63,819 nucleotides of DNA, taken from Bordetella parapertussis. Its GTDB lineage: Bacteria > Pseudomonadota > Gammaproteobacteria > Burkholderiales > Burkholderiaceae_C. Both the position numbers and the translations under genes were made by a program. The stretch is taken from positions 1 to 63,819 of the forward strand of contig CAMBSK010000013.1 of assembly GCA_945870575.1 (NCBI GenBank). Reading direction: 5' to 3'. The notes beneath the pieces were generated by a model that ran no database searches, was not told the DNA's origin, and saw only the letters and a program-made list of their open reading frames with translations. Shown here one piece after another: positions 29,830-39,263 of this stretch (within the stretch, counting starts at the first letter, position 1; each line of letters opens with the position of its first letter).

Positions 29830-31539
29830 CTAGGCGGTGCGCATGTTTTCCACATGCAGCTTGAGTTTGCGCTGGCCTTGCCAGCTGTCGAGAACCAGCC
29901 TGTAGGCTAGTTCGGCATAGGCCGGCAGCGGCTCCGTATGACCAAACCAAATACCGTCAATCGCCTGACCATGCAGTTTGAGTTTGAGCGACAAGTGCTT
30001 TTCTCCGACGATACGCTGGCTGATCACCTCTACCCTGTCGTGAAACAAGGGCGCGGCAAAGCCCTGGCCCCAAACCTGGTTTTGCAATTCAATCGCTACG
30101 TCCGGGCGCAAGTCCGCGGCGGCCAGCGGCCCGTCTGTTTCCAGCGATTGCGCCAGTGTGGCCGCGTCCAGCCATTGCGTGGCAATGTGTTGCAGCGCGA
30201 CCTCGAAGGTGGCCAGATCGTCTTCCAGCAAAGTGCAACCGGCCGCCATGGCGTGGCCGCCGAAGCGCAGCAGCAAACCCGGGTGCAGTTTGACCACCGC
30301 GTCCAAGGCGTCGCGCAAATGAAAACCGGGGATGGAGCGGCCCGAGCCTTTTAACACCGCTTGGCCTTCGGACTCGCTGGCGGCGAACACAAAACACGGC
30401 CGGTAATGCAAATCTTTCAAACGCCCGGCGACGATACCGACCACGCCTTCGTGGAATTCTTCGTCATAGACGCACAGTGCAGGCGGCGGTTCGTCTTCGC
30501 CGTCCATCAGCGATTCGGCGATCAACAAGGCCTGCTCGCGCATGCCGGTTTCCAGCGTGCGGCGTTCGCGGTTGATGGCATCGAGTTGTTGCGCGAGTTG
30601 CAAAGCCAGTGTGGCGTCGTCGGTGCGCAGACATTCAATGCCCAGGCGCATGTCAGACAAACGCCCGGCGGCGTTGATGCGGGGCCCGAGCGCAAAGCCC
30701 ATGTCCTGGCTGATGGCTTGCGCTGCTTCGCGCCCGGCCACTTGAAACAGCGCCGACATGCCCGCAGGCAATTGGCCGCGACGCATGCGCAGCAAGCCTT
30801 GCGCCACCAGTCGGCGGTTGTTCGCGTCCAGTTTCACCACGTCGGCGACCGTGCCCAAGGCCACCAGCGGCAGCAAACCATCCAGGCGCGGTTCGGTGTC
30901 TTTGTTGAACACGCCACGCGCTCGCAATTCAGCGCGTAGCGCCAGCAGCACGTAAAACATGACGCCGACACCGGCAATGCACTTACTCTCGAAAGAGCAG
31001 CCCGGTTGGTTGGGGTTGACCACCGCTTCGGCGGCGGGAATCGCAGGTCCGGGCAAATGGTGGTCGGTGACCAGCACTTGCAAACCTAGTCGCTGCGCCT
31101 CGGCCACGCCTTCAACGCTGGCAATGCCGTTGTCCACCGTGATCAGCAGTTGCGCGCCGGTGACATGCACGCGTTGCGAGATAGACGGCGTGAGCCCGTA
31201 GCCGTCGACCACGCGGTCGGGCACGATGAAGTTCAGGTGTTGCGCGCCCAATAGCGCCAGGCCGCGCAAAGCCACGGCGCAGGCGGTAGCGCCGTCGCAG
31301 TCGTAATCGGCGACGATGCAAATCTTTTGTTGCTGAGCAATCGCGTCTGCCAGAAGACGCGCCGCATCCGCCATGCCTTTCATGCCTGCGGGCGGCAGCA
31401 ATTGCGACAACGAGGGGTCCAACTCTTTGGCATCGCCAACACCGCGCCCGGCGTACAAACGCGCCAGCAGCGGATGCACCCCGGCTTGTTCCAGCGCCCA
31501 GGCGGCGCGCGGGGGCAGATCGCGGGTGATGAATTTCAT
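29830..31539 (-). CDS. recJ: Single-stranded-DNA-specific exonuclease RecJ
   Basis: A 569-residue DHH-family 5'-to-3' exonuclease for recombination and mismatch repair. Metal-binding motifs are CIVADYDCDGATA (motif I) and VTDHHLPG (the DHH motif). The DHHA1 domain includes RFGGHAMAAGCTL, and an OB-fold follows. It is full length. The start overlaps the stop of the upstream COG4255-like gene (ATGA), so the two are likely co-translated. Confidence 0.96.
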   Translation of the reverse strand: MKFITRDLPPRAAWALEQAGVHPLLARLYAGRGVGDAKELDPSLSQLLPPAGMKGMADAARLLADAIAQQQKICIVADYDCDGATACAVALRGLALLGAQHLNFIVPDRVVDGYGLTPSISQRVHVTGAQLLITVDNGIASVEGVAEAQRLGLQVLVTDHHLPGPAIPAAEAVVNPNQPGCSFESKCIAGVGVMFYVLLALRAELRARGVFNKDTEPRLDGLLPLVALGTVADVVKLDANNRRLVAQGLLRMRRGQLPAGMSALFQVAGREAAQAISQDMGFALGPRINAAGRLSDMRLGIECLRTDDATLALQLAQQLDAINRERRTLETGMREQALLIAESLMDGEDEPPPALCVYDEEFHEGVVGIVAGRLKDLHYRPCFVFAASESEGQAVLKGSGRSIPGFHLRDALDAVVKLHPGLLLRFGGHAMAAGCTLLEDDLATFEVALQHIATQWLDAATLAQSLETDGPLAAADLRPDVAIELQNQVWGQGFAAPLFHDRVEVISQRIVGEKHLSLKLKLHGQAIDGIWFGHTEPLPAYAELAYRLVLDSWQGQRKLKLHVENMRTA

Positions 31540-32498
31540 GACAGCACCCCTGTCAACGAGGGTTGGAAGAACCGGTGTTTAAGTCCTTGCAACCAGTTGC
31601 CATGACCCGCTTGCAATTGCAGGCAACGTTGCAGCCCGCACAACACCAGAGTGTGGCCTTGCGCTAAGGCAGGCAACATGCTTGCTTCAGCCAGACCCAG
31701 CCACGCATTGGCCCATGCATCAGCGTCATTTGCCAGAAAGCTGTCGCGCAAACCGGTGTGCAGTGTCACGCCTGTGTGTGTGTGTGCCGGCAGATCGCCG
31801 CTGCCGCTGAGCCAGAAAGAGTTGACCGGTATGTCGCGTTGCGCGTTCAGCGTGTGGGTATAGAACAGCATTTGCATTTCATTTTGCAAGCGCCGCAGCA
31901 AGCGTTGCGCCGGGCTTTGGGTGGCCACCGGGTCGAGTTCTGCCAGCGCGTGCGCGCCGTGCTGCAACACATGGTCTAGCGACACACAAGGCAATGATTT
32001 AAAAACGCTTGAATGCGCCAGAAAACGTCCGGGCGCCAGCGCCTGTAAGTGGATACCGTCTTCTTCAAAATACGAAAGCATGGCTTGCATAAAGCCTTCA
32101 GACTCCGCTGCGCTAAGCGCGCCCGGTAACGCAATAGGCATCTGACCCTGGCTGAATTGCGCATGCACCAGATCGATAAAAGCCCAGCCGTGATCCGGCG
32201 GACACGTCAGTTGCAATTGCTTCGCGGCCTGCGCGGCAAACGGCAGCAAGTGCGTGCTTTGCGGCCAGTTGGCGGCGCGGGCGTAAGCCCATTCGTGGCT
32301 GCTGCAGCCGCTGTCAGTTGGCAGTCGTGTTAACTCTTGCAGGTCGGCACGCGCCAGTTGCTGCAATACCTTGTGGTGTTCAAGCGCGAACAAAGCCTCT
32401 TGCCAGGGCCGTGCGCTGTGCGTGTCTGCGGCCTCCAAGGCATCCGGCCACAAGGCGCAGGCGAACAGGTTCACCGGTTTGAAATCTGAGGTCGGCAT
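31536..32498 (-). CDS. Conserved protein, RpfE/COG4255-like
   Basis: A 320-residue protein with the family stretches NEMQMLFYTHTLNAQRDIPV and NSFWLSGSGDLPAHTHTGV. This type has been labelled a cofactor-independent phosphoglycerate-mutase-like or RpfE-type protein, but no activity is established, and I see no metal motif I would trust. I start at the ATG at 32498; the frame extends to 32546, but that would overlap lolC. It is divergent from lolC with 34 bases between them. A (TG)7 run at 31773-31786 lies within the HTHT codons. Confidence 0.7.
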   Translation of the reverse strand: MPTSDFKPVNLFACALWPDALEAADTHSARPWQEALFALEHHKVLQQLARADLQELTRLPTDSGCSSHEWAYARAANWPQSTHLLPFAAQAAKQLQLTCPPDHGWAFIDLVHAQFSQGQMPIALPGALSAAESEGFMQAMLSYFEEDGIHLQALAPGRFLAHSSVFKSLPCVSLDHVLQHGAHALAELDPVATQSPAQRLLRRLQNEMQMLFYTHTLNAQRDIPVNSFWLSGSGDLPAHTHTGVTLHTGLRDSFLANDADAWANAWLGLAEASMLPALAQGHTLVLCGLQRCLQLQAGHGNWLQGLKHRFFQPSLTGVLS

Positions 32499-32532
32499 GC
32501 AGGGATTGTGCAAGATGCCACAATCTCCAACA

Positions 32533-33798
32533 ATGACAGATTCCAAATGGCCTTATGAAATACTGATTGGTTGGCGCTATACCCGTGCAGGCCGGGCCGC
32601 CCGTCGCAACCGCTTCATCTCTTTTATTTCTTCTGTCTCCATGCTGGGTATCGCTTTGGGTGTGGCGGCGCTCATCATTGTGCTGAGCGTGATGAACGGT
32701 TTTCAAAAGGAAGTGCGCGACCGCATGCTCGGCGTGTTGTCGCACATTGAAGTATTGGCCTATACCAGCGCTTCGTTGGACAACGCCGCCGTTTTACAAC
32801 AGCAGTTGCAGCAACACCCGCAAGTGATGGCGAGTGCGCCGTTTGTGCTGTCGCAGGTATTGATGGCCCAAGGTGAAGACATGCGCGGCGCTTTGGTGCG
32901 CGGCATAGACCCAGCGCAGGAAGCCGCTGTCACTGACGTGGTTGCCGCCATGGATCCCGGCGTGCTGGCGCAATTGACGCCTGGCGGTTTCGGCGTGGTG
33001 CTGGGCTCGGAGATGGCGCGCAACCTCGGCGTCAAGGCGGGCGACCGCGTCACGTTGGTCGCGCCCGGCGGGCAGGTCACCCCGGCCGGTGTGGTACCGC
33101 GCTTGAAACAACTTCATGTGGTTGGTCTGCTCGACACCGGTCACTTCGAATACGACGCCAGTCTGGCCATGCTGCACATCAGAGACGCCGAACGCATTTT
33201 CCGGCTCGAAGGCCCGAACGGCATACGCGTGAAATTGAAAGACGCGCAGCGCGCGCGCGAAGTCGCCGCAGAACTCACGCCTTTGCTCAACGCCGATGTG
33301 CTGGTGCGCGATTGGACCCGCGCCAACCGCACCTGGTTCACTGCGGTGCAAATTGAAAAACGCATGATGTTCATCATCCTTACCTTGATCGTCGCGGTGG
33401 CCGCGTTCAACCTGGTCAGCACGCTGGTGATGACGGTCACCGATAAGCGCGCCGACATTGCCATCTTGCGCACGCTGGGCGCCAGCCCGGCCAGCATCAT
33501 GGGCATATTCGTGGTGCAAGGTGCGCTGGTCGGGGTCATTGGTACCTTATCTGGATTGCTGCTGGGTCTGTTGGTAGCGTTCAACATAGGCAGCATCGTG
33601 CCGGCCATTGAACGCGCTTTGGGCGCCAGTTTTTTGCCCCGCGATATCTACCTGATCAGCCGCATGCCGAGCGATCCGCAATGGGCTGACATCGGGCCGG
33701 TGGTCATCATTGCGCTGGTGCTGGCGTTGGCTGCTACCTTGTACCCGAGCTGGCGTGCCAGCCGTATCGACCCGGCGGAGGCATTGCGCCATGAATAA
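32533..33798 (+). CDS. lolC: Lipoprotein-releasing ABC transporter permease LolC/LolE
   Basis: A 421-residue permease of LolCDE, which extracts lipoproteins from the inner membrane. The N-terminal pattern [20 protein letters not shown] precedes the first helix. A large periplasmic domain follows, then three C-terminal helices, with the FtsX-family stretch [20 protein letters not shown]. Only one permease gene is present, as in many betaproteobacteria where a LolF-like homodimer replaces LolC plus LolE. It overlaps lolD by 8 bases. Confidence 0.94.
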   Translation: MTDSKWPYEILIGWRYTRAGRAARRNRFISFISSVSMLGIALGVAALIIVLSVMNGFQKEVRDRMLGVLSHIEVLAYTSASLDNAAVLQQQLQQHPQVMASAPFVLSQVLMAQGEDMRGALVRGIDPAQEAAVTDVVAAMDPGVLAQLTPGGFGVVLGSEMARNLGVKAGDRVTLVAPGGQVTPAGVVPRLKQLHVVGLLDTGHFEYDASLAMLHIRDAERIFRLEGPNGIRVKLKDAQRAREVAAELTPLLNADVLVRDWTRANRTWFTAVQIEKRMMFIILTLIVAVAAFNLVSTLVMTVTDKRADIAILRTLGASPASIMGIFVVQGALVGVIGTLSGLLLGLLVAFNIGSIVPAIERALGASFLPRDIYLISRMPSDPQWADIGPVVIIALVLALAATLYPSWRASRIDPAEALRHE

Positions 33799-34468
33799 AC
33801 CGGTGTTGCTAGCGCAGGGACTGGGGCGGCGTTTCCATGAGGGCGAGCTAGACGTCACCGTGTTGCAAGATGTGGATTTACACATTCATGCCGGTGAAAC
33901 CTTGGCTGTGGTCGGTGCTTCCGGTTCGGGCAAAAGTACCTTGCTGCATTTGCTCGGCGGCCTGGACACCCCAACCACCGGCAGCGTGCATTTGCTGGGC
34001 CGGGCGCTGGCCGGTCTGGACGCTACAGCCTTGGGTCGTTTACGCAACGAACACCTGGGGTTTATTTACCAGTTTCACCATTTGCTGCCGGAGTTCAATG
34101 CGCTGGATAACGTCGCCATGCCTTTGTGGATACGCCGCATGCCGCGTGCTGAGGCGGCCGCGCAGGCGCAGGCCATGCTGCAAGCCGTCGGCCTGGGTGA
34201 GCGGATCAAGCACACGCCGTCCGAGTTATCCGGCGGCGAACGCCAACGGGTGGCGATTGCGCGTGCGCTGGTTACACAACCCGATTGCGTGCTAGCTGAT
34301 GAGCCCACCGGTAACCTGGACCGCAGCACCGCTGACAGCGTGTTTGCTTTGATGCTGCAACTCGCCCGCCAGCAAGGCACGGCCTTTGTGGTGGTGACGC
34401 ATGATGAAACCCTGGCCGCGCAATGCGACCGGCAGTTGCGCCTGGTCAACGGGCAACTGCAGACTTGA
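33791..34468 (+). CDS. lolD: Lipoprotein-releasing ABC transporter ATP-binding protein LolD
   Basis: A 225-residue ATPase with Walker [10 protein letters not shown] (about residues 43-51), the Q-loop region [16 protein letters not shown] that is typical of LolD, signature [15 protein letters not shown] and Walker [13 protein letters not shown]. It powers lipoprotein release by the adjacent LolC. The stop is one base away from the convergent DUF799 gene, leaving no room for a separate terminator. Confidence 0.96.
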   Translation: MNKPVLLAQGLGRRFHEGELDVTVLQDVDLHIHAGETLAVVGASGSGKSTLLHLLGGLDTPTTGSVHLLGRALAGLDATALGRLRNEHLGFIYQFHHLLPEFNALDNVAMPLWIRRMPRAEAAAQAQAMLQAVGLGERIKHTPSELSGGERQRVAIARALVTQPDCVLADEPTGNLDRSTADSVFALMLQLARQQGTAFVVVTHDETLAAQCDRQLRLVNGQLQT

Positions 34469-34469
34469 T

Positions 34470-35123
34470 TCAGTCTTTGCCGTGATTCGGCGAGCGCGGC
34501 CCGTACAAGATACCGCCGGTATGCGGTGACAACAAACGTGCACTGGCAAGCTTGGCCACCTGGTGACCAGGATTGCCTATGTTGCTGGCCAGTTGGTGTA
34601 TGACCGAGTTGATCAATACGCCTGCCAGTCCGTTGTTGTTGTCACGGCCTTCGGCGTCTGAGGCGCTGGCCTGGCCTTGCCACAACAAGGCCCCGCTGCG
34701 GGCGTCTACCAGCCTGGCCTTGGCGCTGACCACGGTCTGGCTGTCTAACACCACATAACTGCTGCCGTATTTCTCCACCGTGATGTAGAGCACCGCATCC
34801 GCACCGAAGATGCTTTGCAGTTTTGCGAGAGGCGCTTCATGGATGTCATCGGCCATTTGCAGGCCGTTTTCTTTGAAGGTCGCGTCCACCATGGCCACCG
34901 GAAACACGTAGTAACCGGCTTCAGACAAAGGGCGTGTCACCGTGGCGTAAAAAGTCAGACTGCCGCGTATGTCAGGCGACTGATTGACCGGGGGCAGCAC
35001 CAATATGGATGCCAGTTTGCTGTTTCTGAAAGCGCTTTGATCGGGCTTGGCTGAAGGCGTGCTGCAAGCGCTTAGCAACAGCAGGCACACAGCGCTTAAA
35101 GCTAACGTGATGCGCAGAGTCAT
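34470..35123 (-). CDS. DUF799 / GNA1162-family lipoprotein
   Basis: A 217-residue lipoprotein with a signal peptide and lipobox ending at Cys20 (LLLSAC). The body includes LVLPPVNQSPDIRGSLTFYA and YYVFPVAMVDATFKENGLQM, as in the neisserial GNA1162 family. It is the last gene of a three-lipoprotein set (CsgG-like, DUF4810, DUF799), an association recurrent in proteobacteria. The set probably forms an outer-membrane secretion or stress-linked complex, but the role is unproven. Confidence 0.85.
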   Translation of the reverse strand: MTLRITLALSAVCLLLLSACSTPSAKPDQSAFRNSKLASILVLPPVNQSPDIRGSLTFYATVTRPLSEAGYYVFPVAMVDATFKENGLQMADDIHEAPLAKLQSIFGADAVLYITVEKYGSSYVVLDSQTVVSAKARLVDARSGALLWQGQASASDAEGRDNNNGLAGVLINSVIHQLASNIGNPGHQVAKLASARLLSPHTGGILYGPRSPNHGKD

Positions 35124-35126
35124 GGT

Positions 35127-35477
35127 TTATTTTTGCCTGAGTTTGCCCAGCACCAGGTCCATGTAGACCGTGGATTCAGGGAATTGTTTTTTTTCGGCTT
35201 CAAACGCCATGACCGCCTTGTCCGACTGGCCGGTCTGGAAATACAAATAACCCATGTGGGCCTGGTAACCCGGCGGCAAGGGTTTGTTTTTGGCCGCGGC
35301 TTTTTGCTGCTCTTCTTGCAGTTTTTGCAACTGTTTGTCTGGCGATGTGTTGCCCGACTCGATTTGAAAACCTTCGTAAATCTGTTCCTGGTAGCCGCCC
35401 CAGTGGTAAAGCGAATGGTCTTGGCTGGCACAGGCCGTCAATAGCAGACACGCGGCCAGGGCTGCAAATCGTGTCAT
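35127..35477 (-). CDS. DUF4810 family lipoprotein
   Basis: A 116-residue lipoprotein with lipobox LLTAC (Cys16), the family stretch YHWGGYQEQIYEGF and a TPR-like helical end (YLYFQTGQSDKAVMAFEAEK). The start at 35477 overlaps the csgG-like stop (ATGA), and DUF799 begins 3 bases after its stop, so the three are a tight operon. The function is unknown. Confidence 0.85.
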   Translation of the reverse strand: MTRFAALAACLLLTACASQDHSLYHWGGYQEQIYEGFQIESGNTSPDKQLQKLQEEQQKAAAKNKPLPPGYQAHMGYLYFQTGQSDKAVMAFEAEKKQFPESTVYMDLVLGKLRQK

Positions 35478-36148
35478 GAACCGGGTTTCCATTGGCCTTG
35501 GTCAACCCCTTTGACCAGTTTTTGCACGCTTTCGCGGATGGCCAAGTCCAACACCTTGCCATTCAACGTGGCGTCATAACTGGCGGTGCCGCCGAATCCT
35601 ATGACTTCGCGGTTAGACAAAGCGTATTCACCCGCGCCTTGCACCGAGTACATGACTTCGGAGGTCGTGGTGTTGACCACGTTCAGCGTTACCTTGGCGT
35701 AGGCGACCTGGGTTTTACCGCGACCGAGTAAGCCGAATAACTGCTCATCGCCGACCTCTTTGCGGCCGAACTCGGTCACGTCACCGATGATCAAAAAATC
35801 GGCGCTCTTGAGGGCCTGGTTTTTGCCATCAATGTCTTTCTCGAATTTGGCTTCGCCGAGGTTGTCGCGTTCCATCACAGAAAACCGGTTGGCCTGTTGC
35901 AAATGGCCGATGAGTATGGTTTTGGCTTGGTTGCCGAGGCGGTCTATGCCGTCAGAAAACAGGCCACGCAAAAACGCGGAGCGGTTTTCAAACTTGCCGA
36001 CCGCCAGCGCGTAACGCGGACCGTTGTAAACACTGTTGGCAGATTCCACTTTGGGGGTGTCTAGGGCTTTAGAGGTTTCAGTGGCGCAGCCGCTAAGCAC
36101 AGCCGCGACTGTGATGGCAAGACTTAAGCTTACAAAAGCGAATTTCAT
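35474..36148 (-). CDS. CsgG-family outer-membrane lipoprotein
   Basis: A 224-residue lipoprotein with lipobox LSGC (Cys21) and the CsgG/HfaB fold pattern: ALAVGKFENRS, HLQQANRFSVMERDNLGEAK, ADFLIIGDVTEFG and VTLNVVNTTTSEVMYSVQGA. CsgG is the curli export pore, but no curli genes (csgA, csgB, csgE, csgF) are in this window. It is better read as the CsgG homologue of the DUF4810/DUF799 operon. AAGGAC precedes the ATG. Confidence 0.88.
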   Translation of the reverse strand: MKFAFVSLSLAITVAAVLSGCATETSKALDTPKVESANSVYNGPRYALAVGKFENRSAFLRGLFSDGIDRLGNQAKTILIGHLQQANRFSVMERDNLGEAKFEKDIDGKNQALKSADFLIIGDVTEFGRKEVGDEQLFGLLGRGKTQVAYAKVTLNVVNTTTSEVMYSVQGAGEYALSNREVIGFGGTASYDATLNGKVLDLAIRESVQKLVKGVDQGQWKPGS

Positions 36149-36262
36149 GAAAGAAGTCCTTGGGAATGAACGTTTTAGTCATCTTAGACTGCTATCAGGT
36201 CAATGTGAAGACGTCAACCGGGTGCGAGCTGCGATGGGCTTTGTATTCGCCACAATCCCCCT

Positions 36263-37066
36263 ATGAACTGGATAGACAGCCATTGCCATTTAGATGCACA
36301 TGAATTTGCCGCCGACCGAGATGCGGTGCGTGCAGCGGCACGCGCGGCCGGTGTGACAAGCTGTGTGATTCCGGCGGTGGAGGCGAGCAACTTTGACACC
36401 GTGCGTCTGCTGGCGCATCAACACGGCGACGTGTACGCCTTGGGCATACACCCGATGTACACGCCGCAAGCGGCCGAGGCCGACTTGCTGACACTGGACG
36501 CGCAATTGCAACAGCACCGCAGCGACCCGCGATTGGTGGCCGTGGGGGAAATCGGCATCGATGGATTTGTGCCGGGCTTGAACATGGCGCGCCAGCAAAT
36601 GTTTTACAAGTCGCAACTCAAACTGGCGCAACAACACGATTTGCCGGTCATCTTGCATGTGCGGCGCAGCGCGGATTTGCTGCTGCAAGGCTTGCGGCAA
36701 ACGCCGGTCAAGGGCGGCATCGCGCATGCGTTCAACGGCAGTTTGCAGCAGGCGCAGATGTTTGTTGACCTGGGTTTCAAGCTCGGTTTTGGCGGCGCGC
36801 TTTCCTATGAGCGGGCTTTGCAATTACGCCGCTTGGCGGTTGAATTGCCGCTGAGTGCGCTGGTGCTGGAAACCGATTCACCTGACATACCGCCGCATTG
36901 GCTCTATGTGACCGCAGCGCAGCGCGAAGCAGGTGTGGCGCAAGGCCGCAATACGCCGGAGCAGGTACCGCGCATCGCGCAGGTGCTGGCTGATTTACGC
37001 GGTGTGTCGGTGGAGGAAGTGCGGGAGGCGACAACGAAAAATGTGCGGCAGGTGTTGGGGGTGTGA
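36263..37066 (+). CDS. TatD family metal-dependent hydrolase
   Basis: A 267-residue TIM-barrel hydrolase with N-terminal metal ligands in DSHCHLDAHEF (His7, His9), then VAVGEIGIDG, VILHVRRSADLLL, GGIAHAFNGS and VLETDSPDIPP. TatD-type enzymes are 3'-to-5' DNases linked to DNA repair. It is divergent from the lipoprotein operon, with 114 bases between them that must hold both promoters. Confidence 0.92.
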   Translation: MNWIDSHCHLDAHEFAADRDAVRAAARAAGVTSCVIPAVEASNFDTVRLLAHQHGDVYALGIHPMYTPQAAEADLLTLDAQLQQHRSDPRLVAVGEIGIDGFVPGLNMARQQMFYKSQLKLAQQHDLPVILHVRRSADLLLQGLRQTPVKGGIAHAFNGSLQQAQMFVDLGFKLGFGGALSYERALQLRRLAVELPLSALVLETDSPDIPPHWLYVTAAQREAGVAQGRNTPEQVPRIAQVLADLRGVSVEEVREATTKNVRQVLGV

Positions 37067-37143
37067 TCTGACGGGCTAAATGACTACAGTGCTTGTATTT
37101 GGCTGTAACGATTATTGATTTCACTTTGTGTTTACAGTTTATT

Positions 37144-37163
37144 TTGCAAGTTATAGCTTGCAA
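37144..37163. promoter_or_regulatory. Candidate HipB operator upstream of hipBA
   Basis: TTGCAAG-TTATAG-CTTGCAA is a 20-bp inverted repeat with 7-bp arms and a 6-bp spacer, 30 bases ahead of the hipB start. A further TGCAAGC half-site lies at 37186-37192 against the start codon. HipB-type antitoxins autorepress by binding such palindromes in their promoters, so this is a likely autoregulatory site. Binding is inferred. Confidence 0.7.
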
Positions 37164-37193
37164 ATATCTATTTTTATGCTTATTATGCAAGCT

Positions 37194-37463
37194 ATGACTA
37201 ACAATATCAGACTTTCCGATGAATTGGGACAACAACTGCAAGCCCGGCGCAAAGCGCTGGGCTTGAGTAAGTCCGCGCTGGCTGACAAGGCCGGCAAGGT
37301 TCGCGAAGTCATCTACCGGCTGGAATCAGGTGAAGAGTCCACGGTGTCTTCACTGTTTGCCGTCATGGGTGCTTTGGGCTTGGTGATGCGGGTCGAGCAT
37401 ATTGGCTTGCCGACTGCCAGCGAGGTCGCGGCCAGGTTCATGGAAGACAACGATGCTTCCTGA
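37194..37463 (+). CDS. hipB: HipB-like XRE-family antitoxin
   Basis: An 89-residue helix-turn-helix protein. The DNA-binding region LGQQLQARRKALGLSKSALA, followed by KVREVIYRLESGEE, is typical of XRE/HipB. It should repress its own operon and neutralise HipA. I choose the ATG at 37194; earlier in-frame ATGs at 37185 and upstream run through the palindromic operator. The stop overlaps hipA by 11 bases. Confidence 0.88.
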   Translation: MTNNIRLSDELGQQLQARRKALGLSKSALADKAGKVREVIYRLESGEESTVSSLFAVMGALGLVMRVEHIGLPTASEVAARFMEDNDAS

Positions 37464-38685
37464 AAAAATTCGTCAGCTGAATGTGTCTATTGGCGACGCT
37501 GACAACGCTGGTCAGTTGATACGTTCATCTGTTTACGAATTTCGCTATTCGCAGCCGCACGCTGAACAGGCCGCTGTGGCCTTGCTGATGCCTGCGGCGA
37601 AGCAGCTTACTTGGCAAGACGGCGATTTGTTTCCGCCCATGGATCAGAACCTGCCTGAAGGCGACTTGTTCATGAAGATTCGTGAGTTATTTCCCAAGCA
37701 AGGTATGACCCCCATGCACATGCTGGCGCTGGTGGGGCGTAATGGCATTGGCCGATTGGGGTACAGCTTGCCAGACCAAGCAGTAACGCCGATGCCAAGA
37801 ACAATCAGCAAAAATGAATTGTTGAAAACGGCCTACACGGCTGATGTGTTTAACGAATTGGTGGCTGCGTACTTAAGCACTGGCGCGGGCATTGCAGGCA
37901 TGCAACCCAAAATCATGGTGCCTGACAGGCCTACCGTGCCGATTCCATCGCTTATTGTCAAAGCGGCCAGCGCGGCTTATCCAGGTTTAGCCGCCAACGA
38001 GTTTCTGTGCCTGACGGCTGCTAAGGAAGCGGGTATTGACACACCAATATTTGCGCTATCAGATGATGGACAAATGTTGGTCTTAGACCGGTTTGACTTG
38101 GTCGAAAGTGATGATGGTAAGTACGAGCGTCTGGGGTTTGAGGACATTGCAGCACTGGCCGGTTTACGAGTGCGAGATATTTTGTCGGACCGTAAGTACC
38201 AAGGCAGCTACCAACGCATCGCAGAGCTGATGCGCCAACTACAACTTCATAACGATAACCTGCAACGGTTTTTTGAACAGGTGGCGTTTTCTGTCCTGGT
38301 GCGTAACGGCGACGCGCATTTGAAAAATTTCGGTTTACTTTACCGTTCAGCTGACAACATTTGGCTGGCTCCCATGTTTGATGTGGTGACCACCAGCATC
38401 TACACCTACACCCAATACGCGGGCGGCCCCGAGCTGCAAGACCGAACGCTGGCGCTCAAACTGTTTGCGGGAAAAAACCAAACCCGTGCATATCCCAGCA
38501 AAAAAGAACTGGAAGACTTTGGACAACGCGTCTGCGGTATTACCCAACCTGCACTCACTCTAGAGCGTATTGCGCAAGCCATGCACGACACTATGAAAAA
38601 AACGGCTGGCGATGAGCGTGTGCCCGAATTCTTGCGGACGAAAATGGCAGAGGCTTGGGATTGGGGGTATGGGTACGTGAAGTAG
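37453..38685 (+). CDS. hipA: HipA-like serine/threonine kinase toxin
   Basis: A 410-residue kinase of the HipA family. Visible elements are the glycine-rich loop TGAGIAGMQPK at 143-153, the likely ATP-contacting Lys170 (LIVKAAS), the catalytic stretch RNGDAHLKNFG with Asp287 and Asn292, and the metal-binding Asp310 (PMFDVVTT). E. coli HipA phosphorylates glutamyl-tRNA synthetase; the target here is unknown. It is full length and translationally coupled to hipB, so the module looks intact. Confidence 0.92.
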   Translation: MLPEKIRQLNVSIGDADNAGQLIRSSVYEFRYSQPHAEQAAVALLMPAAKQLTWQDGDLFPPMDQNLPEGDLFMKIRELFPKQGMTPMHMLALVGRNGIGRLGYSLPDQAVTPMPRTISKNELLKTAYTADVFNELVAAYLSTGAGIAGMQPKIMVPDRPTVPIPSLIVKAASAAYPGLAANEFLCLTAAKEAGIDTPIFALSDDGQMLVLDRFDLVESDDGKYERLGFEDIAALAGLRVRDILSDRKYQGSYQRIAELMRQLQLHNDNLQRFFEQVAFSVLVRNGDAHLKNFGLLYRSADNIWLAPMFDVVTTSIYTYTQYAGGPELQDRTLALKLFAGKNQTRAYPSKKELEDFGQRVCGITQPALTLERIAQAMHDTMKKTAGDERVPEFLRTKMAEAWDWGYGYVK

Positions 38686-38816
38686 TTTTTAGAAATTTTT
38701 TTGATGCGAGAAAGTGGAATAACTAACGTTAAAGCCATCTCACCTTCAGTTAATCAAAGTTGTACTTGCTGTTTGAGTCTACCTCGCGCCATTCCCAGAG
38801 CCTTACGTTCGAAAAT

Positions 38817-39239
38817 TCACATCTGTCTGTCGGTCCATTTAGTGACATCTTCTTTGGCGTATCGACTGAATTCCTCATACCTTTTCACAGCGTCTAGATA
38901 CAACGACTTGTCAGGACTACCGCTGTAGCTCACAAGACATTTATGCGTTTCTAATCTATCTTCGATCTGGTTGATTAATCGTTCAATCATTTTTGTCTGG
39001 CTAGGTTCTTGTCTACTAAAAAGCTCCTTCTTTAGCGAGGCTCTCGTCTGTAGCATGGCTAATTTGTATCCGTTATCGAAGATTGTTCTAATCTTTTCCG
39101 ATGTGACTTCTTGAGGCGTAAATTGGTTGGTGTTGATGTCATCCCCAACGACAAAAATACACAGCAACTTTCTCCATTGCTTATAGACGAACTCTTTACC
39201 TCTTCGCAGGCGATCTTGTTCGTATTTGTCTGCGGTCAT
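38817..39239 (-). CDS. Unknown helical protein of an AT-rich two-gene cassette
   Basis: A 140-residue protein, rich in charged residues and mostly helical in appearance, starting MTADKYEQDRLRRGKEFVYK. I recognise no family. GGGGAA precedes its ATG. It follows a broken PD-(D/E)XK-nuclease-like gene on the same strand, 24 bases away, and was probably co-transcribed with it. Both are more AT-rich than the neighbouring genes, which suggests horizontal acquisition next to hipBA. Confidence 0.6.
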   Translation of the reverse strand: MTADKYEQDRLRRGKEFVYKQWRKLLCIFVVGDDINTNQFTPQEVTSEKIRTIFDNGYKLAMLQTRASLKKELFSRQEPSQTKMIERLINQIEDRLETHKCLVSYSGSPDKSLYLDAVKRYEEFSRYAKEDVTKWTDRQM

Positions 39240-39263
39240 TTCATTTCCCCTTTATTGCTGGAA

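Noticed and set aside
31773..31786. (TG)7 dinucleotide run in the COG4255-like gene, possible phase-variation tract
   Set aside because: It encodes the conserved His-Thr-His-Thr of the family and is short; slippage is possible but unsupported.
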